A stretch of 64,000 bases of DNA from Pyxidicoccus parkwaysis (lineage in GTDB: Bacteria > Myxococcota > Myxococcia > Myxococcales > Myxococcaceae). The translations under genes and the position numbers were made by a program. Positions 58,401 to 64,000 of this stretch are shown piece after piece. The stretch is from assembly GCF_017301735.1 (NCBI RefSeq), contig NZ_CP071090.1:5074001-5138000 (forward strand). The letters are read 5' to 3'. Within the stretch, counting starts at the first letter, position 1, and every line of letters begins with the position of its first letter. Below the pieces are notes generated by a model. The model ran no database searches. It saw nothing but the letters and a program-made list of their open reading frames with translations, and was not told the origin of the DNA.

Positions 58401-59196
58401 CGAGCTGGATGTACGCGTCGGGAACGAACTCGGACTTCGGGAAGTCCTTGATGAGCTCCTCGTAGCGGGCCACGGCGGCGTCCTTGCGGCCGAGCTCGTA
58501 GAGGTTGTAGCCCATGGAGAAGAGAATCTCGTCGCGCCGGGGGTACTGCGGCCAGGCTTTGAGGATGTCCTCGTAGATGGCCATCGTCTCCGCGCGGTAG
58601 CGCTCGGACTCCTTGTGGTCCTGCTGCGGCTCGGCGGCCTTCTCGCCGCGGGCCACGGCGGCGTCGTACTGCTTCTCCGCCGCGAGGAAGCGGTCCATCT
58701 CCAGCCGGTAGAGGTACTGGGACTTCTCCCAGTACAGCTCGGACAGGCGGCTGAGCATCTCCGCCTTCTGCATGTTGTCGTCATGCAGCTTGGAGACGAG
58801 GCGCTTGAGGGCCTCAATCGCCTCGTCGCGCTTCTTGTCCGCGAGCGCGTCCTTCTTCGAGTCGGCGATGCGAGGGATGTCCGCGAACTTCGCCGTGGCG
58901 GGCTTCACGCGCGCGGGGCCCTTGCGCACGTCCTCCGGGGCGACGCCGGGCGGAGGCGCCTTCGCCTGCTCGGTCTTCGACGGCTCCGCCTTCGACGGCT
59001 GCGCCTTCGACGGCTCCGCCTTGCCCTTCTCCGACGTCTTCGACGTCTTCTCCCGAGCACCGGGGGTCTTCGACGCCGACGCCGAGGCGGGCTTCTTCAC
59101 CGCCTTGCGGGCCGGCGGTTCCGCCGCCTCTCCCACCCCACCGGTGGCGAGCGCGACACCCACCGCCAGCGCACCGAAACGAAGCACCACCTTCAT
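55486..59196 (-). CDS. nfsD: NfsD: large periplasmic TPR protein (AgmU/GltD-like)
   Basis: A 1236-residue protein with a signal peptide (MKVVLRFGALAVGVALATGG), a Lys/Ala/Pro-rich region to about residue 90, then more than 15 TPR-like helical pairs over the rest (EILFSMGYNLYELGRKDAAV; YKLSWCDYNTGDYDAGLKKL; QYNAGVWWEGAGEPQKAV-like units). A charged Lys/Glu stretch near 840-890 interrupts the repeats. The C-terminal 70 residues are Ala/Pro-rich. Length and layout match AgmU/GltD, which decorates gliding motor sites in the periplasm; the Nfs paralogue is needed for spore-coat assembly. A 254-base gap separates it from nfsC. Confidence 0.88.
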   Translation of the reverse strand: MKVVLRFGALAVGVALATGGVGEAAEPPARKAVKKPASASASKTPGAREKTSKTSEKGKAEPSKAQPSKAEPSKTEQAKAPPPGVAPEDVRKGPARVKPATAKFADIPRIADSKKDALADKKRDEAIEALKRLVSKLHDDNMQKAEMLSRLSELYWEKSQYLYRLEMDRFLAAEKQYDAAVARGEKAAEPQQDHKESERYRAETMAIYEDILKAWPQYPRRDEILFSMGYNLYELGRKDAAVARYEELIKDFPKSEFVPDAYIQLGNHYFENNKLIPAKQNYEKARDTGVPKIYAYAIYKLSWCDYNTGDYDAGLKKLHEVVDYSAKKEELGDLRTEALNDLTVFYVQMDQPKEAIAYFKAKAPAKRQGRLIAKTAAGLVDAGHFDSAILTYRTLVDDEPMGANAPEYQQAIVRAFEGLRQRQQVRKEMKRMVDLYSPGGDWWKANEKQATVLRNAFNVTEEAMRVMVTEYHQEAQKTRQVETYRLARDIYKQYVEAFASSSNPDFVADSAFNIRFFYAEILWALEEWQAAAAEYDAVVAFKIPDRDTAREVSNESYRKSAAYNAILAYDKLVKIERGQLAKSDLKDGQKVDEKKDKGDVAKQRIVKRDAKEREEESLTKFEERLVNACDTFVKLYPDTQDEIDLRYQAAVILYDRSHFVDAARRFGEIIDKYPEERRSRDAADLTMYVLESREEWLELSTLSRKFLANKRLSKPGTDFAARVARVVEGSHYKWVDEVVYKKEKNPKKAAEEFLKFVAEFPKSDNADRALTYVMVIAQEAGEIDKGIEAGERFLKEYPRSNFELKARYSLAGLYEKVAEYRKAATMAESFIAAHDAAVKAQESESKKAKDKSKAVAKKDDTPGAAEDAESKKSQRAAERKALVEEAGAWVADAQFNAGVWWEGAGEPQKAVAAYSAYVSRFKDRKDVPQVAYAIANVWEKEKKWSEAGKAFGSFAETYGRDSRASAPQLYLARYHELLAYQQLKNVREQERVQAELVRAWSRLPEATRKDVAVLNAYGHARFLALEPAWKRYTDIKFSRVSTIRRDLAAKQREIQRLEKEYLAVLATGSGDWGIAALTRIGLAYADFAKNIMDSPDPQGLDEDQIAMYRGELENLALPLEDKSTEALEKALDKAYELGVYSQWTLAAQDQVNKFRPGSYAQVRPVEYRASDSMASADLAREPDGTAEASAAPAAAPSEPGAPAQPADKAPAADPAQQAPSTQTAPAPTASLGEVLP

Positions 59197-59324
59197 GCGA
59201 GCTCCTGCCGTGAAGCCGACCCGACACGCGGGCGATCAGACCGCCCACTGACGAGGGACGACGGAAAGTAGACGCGCACTCCAGGAATGAGAAGTGCCGT
59301 GGAACGAGTCTTGCGGTCAGTAAC

Positions 59325-59341
59325 CCATTGTCTGGCAATGG
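59325..59341. promoter_or_regulatory. palindrome in the nfsC-nfsD gap
   Basis: CCATTG-TCTGG-CAATGG is a perfect 6+6 palindrome with 5-base spacer, 129-145 bases upstream of the nfsD start. The gap (59197-59450) is longer than others in this run, so an internal operator or RNA hairpin is possible. Confidence 0.35.
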
Positions 59342-59450
59342 TTTCTTCCAGTGTCCGACAACGGCGAAGGGCCGGCCCCTGCGCGAGTCTACTCGCGCGG
59401 AGACGGCCCCTCGTTGGGTACGACCGTGGGCGACAGCAGCCCATGTGTGT

Positions 59451-61016
59451 CTATTGTTGCGACGGTTGCGTGTCGCCCGTCTTCGCCGGGCAGCCGCGCT
59501 TCAGCGTGTATTGGTAGTAACCAATCTCGTCGATCCAGAACTCACCCTGGAACTTCCAGTAGTTGTAGTTCGCGCCCGGCATCTTCGGCCGGTAGAGCGA
59601 CTGGCGCGTGAGCAGCGCCTTCTGGTCCACGCCGGCCTGGAGCAAATCCTTCTCGTCCAGCGCCGTCTGCACGCGGATGATTTCCGCCTGGTCGGAGAAG
59701 GTACGCAGGTTGTCCGCTGCCTCACGGATGCGGCTCTTGGCCAGGGTGCCGCCCACCTGGAGCAGCGTGCCGCGAATCTCCTCCAGCGAGGCCGTCGTCT
59801 GCGCGCCCATGGGCGTGCCGCGCCAGCCGCCGCTGCTCAGCGTGCGCTTCTCCTGGTCCACCTGCTCCAGCATCCGCATCACCTCGCGGATGCGCTCGTT
59901 GTTGCGCAGCCACAGGTACACCGGACGCGGCAGGCGGCGGTTCTCCGCGGCCACGAGGTTGTACGCCTGCACCAATTGCACGTCGTCGCCGGTGAACGGG
60001 TCCAACTGCTTCTGCATGGGGCCATAGAGCTCGTCGAAGGCCGCCAGCGTGGTCTTCACCTCGTCGTAGAGGCACGAGTAGTAATAGACGGTCGCCTTGA
60101 GAATCCACGACTCGGGCTGGAAGGCGCCCTCGAACTGGGGCGCGTGGAGCGCCTGGAGGCTGCCGAGCGCGCCGCCGAAGTCCTCGTTCTGGAAGCGCGC
60201 GAAGCCGTTCTCGAAGAGGGCCTGGTCCCAGTAGCGCGAGTAGCGCGGCACACGCTCGTACGCGGCGCTGGCCTCCGCGTGCTCGCCGCGGCGGTAGTGC
60301 AGCCGGCCCAGGCTGAGCATCGCGAGCTGCTGCGTGGGCTTGAGCTCCACCTGCGGCTCCTTCGCGTTCAGCACCGCGTTGAAGGCGGACAGGGCCTCCT
60401 TGTCCAGCGCGTCCCCCTCACCGGGGCGGCCGGGGAAGCGCGGGTCCGACAGCACCACGCCCAGCAGGTAGCGCGCCTTCGCGTAGACGCGGCTGTCCTT
60501 CGGCACGGCCTCGAGCAGGTTGCGCGCCTCCTCGAAGCGGCCCTTGCGCTGGCTCACCGTGCCCACGAGGTAGTTGATGCGCGCGAGCACCTCCTTGGGC
60601 AGCGTCACCCACCTGTCCCGCACCTCGTCGGTGTACGCCTGGTTGAGGATGCTGGGGATGAGGTTCTGCTCGTCGAGCGTCTGCTGCATGTCCACGAGCC
60701 CCTCCACCGCCTTGAGGTACGAGGGGTGGTTGGGCCCGGCGTTGACGATGTTCGCGTAGGAGATGAAGGCGGAGACGGGCAGCCCCTTCTTCGCGAGCGT
60801 CTGCGCGAGGAAGTACTCCGACTTGCCCTTCATGTCGGCGTCGGCGGCGCCCTCGGAGAGCTGGAAGAAGAGCGGCGCGGCGGTGTCGTAGTCGCCGGCG
60901 TTGAAGGCGGCCAGCGCGCGGTTGTAGCCGCCCACGTCCTGCTGGGCGGGCACCGCGAGCGGCGCCAGGACGACGAGGAGGCTGAGCAGTCGTTTCATGG
61001 CGAGGGGTGCCTTCAT
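59451..61016 (-). CDS. nfsC: NfsC: periplasmic TPR protein
   Basis: A 521-residue protein with a signal peptide (MKRLLSLLVVLAPLAVPAQ after an optional six-residue leader; the ATG at 60998 is an alternative start). Residues 30-300 carry TPR-like pairs (YNRALAAFNAGDYDTAAPLF; MLSLGRLHYRRGEHAEASAA; NGFARFQNEDFGGALGSL). The C-terminal part (GEFWIDEIGYYQYTLKRGC) is conserved in GltC-like proteins. It begins 5 bases after nfsB ends. GltC is the gliding paralogue, bridging periplasmic and outer-membrane components; a matching role in the spore-coat machine is inferred. Confidence 0.85.
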   Translation of the reverse strand: MKAPLAMKRLLSLLVVLAPLAVPAQQDVGGYNRALAAFNAGDYDTAAPLFFQLSEGAADADMKGKSEYFLAQTLAKKGLPVSAFISYANIVNAGPNHPSYLKAVEGLVDMQQTLDEQNLIPSILNQAYTDEVRDRWVTLPKEVLARINYLVGTVSQRKGRFEEARNLLEAVPKDSRVYAKARYLLGVVLSDPRFPGRPGEGDALDKEALSAFNAVLNAKEPQVELKPTQQLAMLSLGRLHYRRGEHAEASAAYERVPRYSRYWDQALFENGFARFQNEDFGGALGSLQALHAPQFEGAFQPESWILKATVYYYSCLYDEVKTTLAAFDELYGPMQKQLDPFTGDDVQLVQAYNLVAAENRRLPRPVYLWLRNNERIREVMRMLEQVDQEKRTLSSGGWRGTPMGAQTTASLEEIRGTLLQVGGTLAKSRIREAADNLRTFSDQAEIIRVQTALDEKDLLQAGVDQKALLTRQSLYRPKMPGANYNYWKFQGEFWIDEIGYYQYTLKRGCPAKTGDTQPSQQ

Positions 61017-61021
61017 GGGCG

Positions 61022-62209
61022 TCAGAAGAGGATGGAGAAGCCAGCGTAGAAGCTGATGTTGTTGAGGACGTCCGAGGACGGCTCGGCCACGAGGTCGCGT
61101 CCGAGGATGATGTCCTCGCGGTAGTTCTTCTTCGTCTTCGGGTCTACGCCGTCGAACTTCTCGAACTTGCAGCTCCCGCTGAGCTGCAGCGTTGAGAAGT
61201 CCTGGTTCCCCGCCCGCGCTGCCTCCAGCGCCTCGAAGTCCGCCAGGTTGCAGCCGTCCACCTTGTCCACGCGGGCGGTGTAGATGAGGTCCCTCACCTC
61301 CATGCGCAGCGCGTAGTTCTCTCCGAACTGGAGCCGGAAGCCGCCGCCCACCGAGCCGAGGAACTTGTTGCCGGTGTCACCGAAGCGCGCGGGCACGGAG
61401 TACGTCTGGCCATCCACCTCGTTGGCCACTTCCGGACGGATGAGGTGGCGCGTGGAGCCCACGCCCGCGCCGCCGCTGAGCACCACGCTGAACTGGGCCA
61501 GCGAGTCGTTGAGGAAGGCGAACTTGCCGTACAGCGGCGTCACCTCCACGCCCGCCTGCGCGCCCCACACCAGCAAGAGCGACGAGGCCGCCTGGGCCTG
61601 CTCGCGGACCTTGTCGATGAGCTCCAGGTTGAAGCTGCTCTCGTTCGAGTACCAGTTGTACTGGCCCATCACCTGGAACGCGAAGTTCTCATGCAGGTGG
61701 TAGACGTACTGGAGCGCCGAGCCCGCGTGGTTGGTGTACTTGCCATTCACCTGCACGGTGGCCGGGAAGAGCACCAATTCGTGGTGGCCCTCGTCCGCGA
61801 AGCGCTTCTTCTGGACGATGTGGACGTTGACGTTCGGGTTGTAGAGCGGCGCGCCGTGCACCAGCCGCTGCTGCCGCGCCTCGGTGGTGCGCGGGCCCTC
61901 GGAGGCCAGCACGGGCGCGTCCTCGGGCGTCTCCGGCTTCGGCGTCTCCGGCTGGGCCAGGACGGGCGCTTCGTCCTGGGGCGCGGGCGCGGGGGGCTCC
62001 ACCGCGATGCCCGGCTCCGGGGCTTCTTGCGGCGCGATGGGCTCGGGGCGCGACGCGGGCGTCGAGGGCGCCTCCGGCTTCGGCTGGGCCTGGACGGGCG
62101 GCGGCGGGACGGACGTCTCCGCGCCGGGCGCGGGCACGGGCTGCTCGGCCTGCGCGAGCGCGAGGGCGGGAGCCGCGACGAGGAGCGCGAGGGAGTGGAA
62201 GAGTCGCAT
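61022..62209 (-). CDS. nfsB: NfsB: outer-membrane beta-barrel protein
   Basis: A 395-residue protein with a signal peptide (MRLFHSLALLVAAPALALA), a Pro/Glu-rich periplasmic spacer to about residue 110, and a barrel-forming C-terminal domain with repeated amphipathic strands (ELVLFPATVQVNGKYTNHAG; GSVGGGFRLQFGENYALRME) ending ISFYAGFSILF, an aromatic outer-membrane signature. The unusual Pro-rich spacer may contact periplasmic partners. It follows nfsA by 11 bases. GltB is the gliding paralogue. The barrel could anchor or pass the spore-coat polysaccharide. Confidence 0.85.
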   Translation of the reverse strand: MRLFHSLALLVAAPALALAQAEQPVPAPGAETSVPPPPVQAQPKPEAPSTPASRPEPIAPQEAPEPGIAVEPPAPAPQDEAPVLAQPETPKPETPEDAPVLASEGPRTTEARQQRLVHGAPLYNPNVNVHIVQKKRFADEGHHELVLFPATVQVNGKYTNHAGSALQYVYHLHENFAFQVMGQYNWYSNESSFNLELIDKVREQAQAASSLLLVWGAQAGVEVTPLYGKFAFLNDSLAQFSVVLSGGAGVGSTRHLIRPEVANEVDGQTYSVPARFGDTGNKFLGSVGGGFRLQFGENYALRMEVRDLIYTARVDKVDGCNLADFEALEAARAGNQDFSTLQLSGSCKFEKFDGVDPKTKKNYREDIILGRDLVAEPSSDVLNNISFYAGFSILF

Positions 62210-62220
62210 GGTTTTTGCGC

Positions 62221-63048
62221 CTAGAAGGAGAAGGTGTAGCCGAGGTCGAACTGCACCAGGTGCGTGAGGCCCGGGCTGGGCGCGGGCTCACCCGTCTCGC
62301 GCCCCGCCTCCCAGTCATCGCGCAGCAGGTTGACGCGGTAGGAATCGCGGAACACCCAGTCGCGAAGCTCCAGCCGCACGCCGTGCGTGTTGCCGATGAA
62401 GAAGCGGAAGCCCACCGCGCCGGACACCACCGGGGCCACGCGAGTCTCCTTCACCCAGAAGTCGTTCGAGGCCGTGCTCCGGTCCTCCGGCACCGTGCGG
62501 TCGTCGCAGATGCCCAATTCGCGGTTCACCACCTGGGCGCACTGGATGACGGAGTGGCGCTGGAACGAGCCGACGCCGCCGCCGCCCCAGACGTACGCCT
62601 GGAAGTGCGCGGGCAGGTCCGACACGAGGCTGAGCTTCCCGTAGATGGGGGCCCACCGCACGCCGGCCACGCCGTGCAGATTCATCTCCCACATGTCCTC
62701 GAGCTCGTCCGTCACCTTCTTGTCCTGACGGTCCAGGAAGCTCTCGGAGATGGAGCGCGCCAGGCCCGTGTGGCGGCTGGCCGCGTAGCCGGCGCGCGCC
62801 TCAATCGCGAAGGTGTTGAAGAGGTTGTAGGCGACGCCCACGTTGAAGAAGTAGTGCGCCGTCAGGTTCGTCTGCACCGGCAGGCCCACGCCGAGGGAGA
62901 GCTCCATGTGCCCCCCAGGCTCGAACAGCCGGTTCCGGACGACGACGTTGTCGAGGACCTTCTCACTGTCATCGGTCTGCGCCGCGGCGAGCGGGGCCGC
63001 CAGCGAAATGGCCAACGAAGCAAAGACGCGGAGCGAGCGTGCGTTCAT
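62221..63048 (-). CDS. nfsA: NfsA: outer-membrane beta-barrel protein
   Basis: A 275-residue protein with a signal peptide (MNARSLRVFASLAISLAAPL) and an outer-membrane barrel: GGHMELSLGVGLPVQTNLTA, YFFNVGVAYNLFNTFAIEAR, and a terminal LVQFDLGYTFSF with aromatic end. It shares the strand pattern and ending of NfsB, and the two are paralogues of GltA and GltB. It is the first gene of the nfs run, preceded by 388 bases that should hold the sporulation promoter. GltA-type proteins fix the machine in the outer membrane. Confidence 0.85.
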   Translation of the reverse strand: MNARSLRVFASLAISLAAPLAAAQTDDSEKVLDNVVVRNRLFEPGGHMELSLGVGLPVQTNLTAHYFFNVGVAYNLFNTFAIEARAGYAASRHTGLARSISESFLDRQDKKVTDELEDMWEMNLHGVAGVRWAPIYGKLSLVSDLPAHFQAYVWGGGGVGSFQRHSVIQCAQVVNRELGICDDRTVPEDRSTASNDFWVKETRVAPVVSGAVGFRFFIGNTHGVRLELRDWVFRDSYRVNLLRDDWEAGRETGEPAPSPGLTHLVQFDLGYTFSF

Positions 63049-63436
63049 GGTTCCTGCCCGGCCCGTGGGGTGGGCCGCCGTGTGCGGGAGGCCGAGCCTC
63101 CCCCAACCCGGGCGCCTGCGTCATTGACGATCAGGCCCCTTCGTGGCGCATCCATGTGCACACGGCTTCCACGAGCGACAAGCCACGATGGCGAGGAGTC
63201 GGAATTCTTTTCACCCTCGCCGGCTCCAGGCGCCCACCGGTCAACGTTTCCGGGGGCCCGAGTGGCGCGGCCGTGGCGAGGAGGGCAGGCAGGGCTTCAC
63301 GTGAAGCACACCTGTACCCACCCGGGACGTCGGGGCGCACACGCCCGCAACGCAAACGCCCCGCCCGGATGCCCGAAGACTCGGGCCCGGAGGCGGGGCG
63401 TCAGGAGCGACTGGACTTCAGTGCGCTCGGCGCGAA
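63049..63436. other. 388-base intergenic region upstream of nfsA
   Basis: This region holds the rplC terminator (63356-63401) and about 300 bases that should contain the nfs promoter. An AT-richer patch on the minus strand near 63205-63225 (GGTGAAAAGAATTCC) is the best candidate for an upstream element, but no sigma-54 or clear -10/-35 pair can be set. No supported gene lies here. Confidence 0.4.
63356..63401 (-). terminator. intrinsic terminator of rplC
   Basis: ACGCCCCGCC pairs perfectly with GGCGGGGCGT (10 bp), with a second 6-bp hairpin (GCCCGA/TCGGGC) inside the loop. On the minus strand the outer stem is followed by TTGCGTTGCG. It lies 36 bases past the rplC stop, so rplC transcription should end here. 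Confidence 0.75.
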
Positions 63437-64000
63437 CTAGCCGTGAGCGGCCTTGTGCTGCGCGCGCAGCGCAACCTTGATGCTCGGGCGGACGTAGACG
63501 ACCGCGTTGTTGTGGCCCGGGACGGCGCCCTTCACCAGGATGAGGCCCTTCTCCACGTCGATGCCGACGACGGTGAGGTTCTGCGTGGTGACCTGCTCCA
63601 CGCCGAAGTGGCCCGGCATCTTCTTGTTCGGGTAGGTGCGGCCAGGCGTCTTACGCTGACCGATGGCGCCCGGGTGACGCTGATACTCGTGCGTACCGTG
63701 CGTCTTGGTCTGCGAGCCCTTGAAGCTCCAGCGGCGCATGACGCCGGAGAAGCCACGGCCCTTGGTGATGCCGGTGACGTCCACCAGCTCGCCCTTGGAG
63801 AACATGTCCGCCTTGACGGCGTCGCCCACGTTGAAGGAGGAGGCCTCCTCCGGCGTGACGCGGAACTCCTTCAGGTGGCGGCGGTACGGCGCGTTGGCCT
63901 TCTTGAAGAAGCCGATCTCGGCCTTGTTGAGAATCTTCTCGCGAATCTCGCCGAAGCCCAGAGTCACCGCGGAGTACTTGTCCTTCTCCGGGGTGCGCTT
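63437..64000 (-). CDS. rplC: 50S ribosomal protein L3 (5' end off window)
   Basis: The visible 187 residues are the bulk of ribosomal protein L3; the frame continues past the right edge (KRTPEKDKYSAVTLGFGE opens the visible part). Diagnostic segments are GITKGRGFSGVMRRW, HPGAIGQRKTPGRTYPNKKM, PGHFGVEQVTTQNL and the C-terminal VKGAVPGHNNAVVYVR. L3 organises the peptidyl-transferase end of the 50S subunit. In most bacteria rplC is followed by rplD in the S10 operon; here a terminator and then the nfs locus follow, so the operon is broken after rplC or this is a separate copy. Confidence 0.95.
   Translation of the reverse strand, partial: KRTPEKDKYSAVTLGFGEIREKILNKAEIGFFKKANAPYRRHLKEFRVTPEEASSFNVGDAVKADMFSKGELVDVTGITKGRGFSGVMRRWSFKGSQTKTHGTHEYQRHPGAIGQRKTPGRTYPNKKMPGHFGVEQVTTQNLTVVGIDVEKGLILVKGAVPGHNNAVVYVRPSIKVALRAQHKAAHG

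Noticed and set aside
56140..59271. Plus-strand open frame of 1043 codons across nfsD
   Set aside because: Antisense shadow of nfsD; the Leu/Arg/Val-rich composition results from third-position GC bias.

Overview
The window is high-GC, densely coded DNA from a myxobacterium, most likely a Myxococcus or close relative. This rests on the complete nfs spore-coat locus, the many secreted TPR and Cys-rich proteins typical of the group, a SitA-like lipoprotein toxin pair, and an ethylene-forming enzyme homologue. No rRNA, tRNA, CRISPR array or insertion sequence was recognised.

Layout. 1-3.8 kb: metallo-beta-lactamase-fold protein (partial), Cys-rich secreted protein, YqjM-type ene-reductase, then a lipoprotein nuclease-toxin candidate with an overlapping DUF3396 immunity gene. 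3.8-8.9 kb: peptide deformylase, ferritin-like protein with a small lipoprotein, TonB-like protein, conserved unknown, fatty-acid desaturase. 9-10.8 kb: an SDR and a LysR regulator, each preceded by the same GTTTTCC-N6-GGAAAAC palindrome. 10.8-14.7 kb: carboxypeptidase-regulatory/PDZ membrane protein, unknown protein, flippase-like membrane protein.

14.9-21.4 kb is the most unusual block. Five tightly spaced genes encode a VioB-type ferritin-like protein, two proteins that together look like a split LodA/GoxA quinone (CTQ) enzyme, a QhpD-like radical SAM/SPASM enzyme and a LodB/QhpG-like flavoprotein. The block is bracketed by ~137-bp direct repeats of the flippase 3' end. It is followed by an AT-richer accessory stretch (21.7-25.7 kb): a lone HsdR-N-like nuclease, a SIR2-domain protein with a transmembrane segment and unknown C-terminal domain, and a Cys-rich secreted protein.

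25.9-41.4 kb is mostly housekeeping: second ene-reductase-like protein, carB, aminotransferase, coaD, rsmD, CDF zinc-type exporter, PocR-type sigma-54 activator with a coupled hydrolase, and typA/bipA. 41.6-50.6 kb holds a repetitive unknown protein with a clear terminator, an ethylene-forming enzyme with every remembered active-site residue conserved at the same number as in the Pseudomonas enzyme, an APC permease, and a run of short-chain/NmrA-type reductases.

50.6-63.0 kb (minus strand) is nfsA-H, paralogous to the Glt gliding machinery and needed for spore-coat assembly in Myxococcus xanthus. nfsA-G read as one run ending at a strong hairpin, with nfsH beyond it. The window ends inside rplC (ribosomal protein L3), which is followed by its own terminator and not by rplD.
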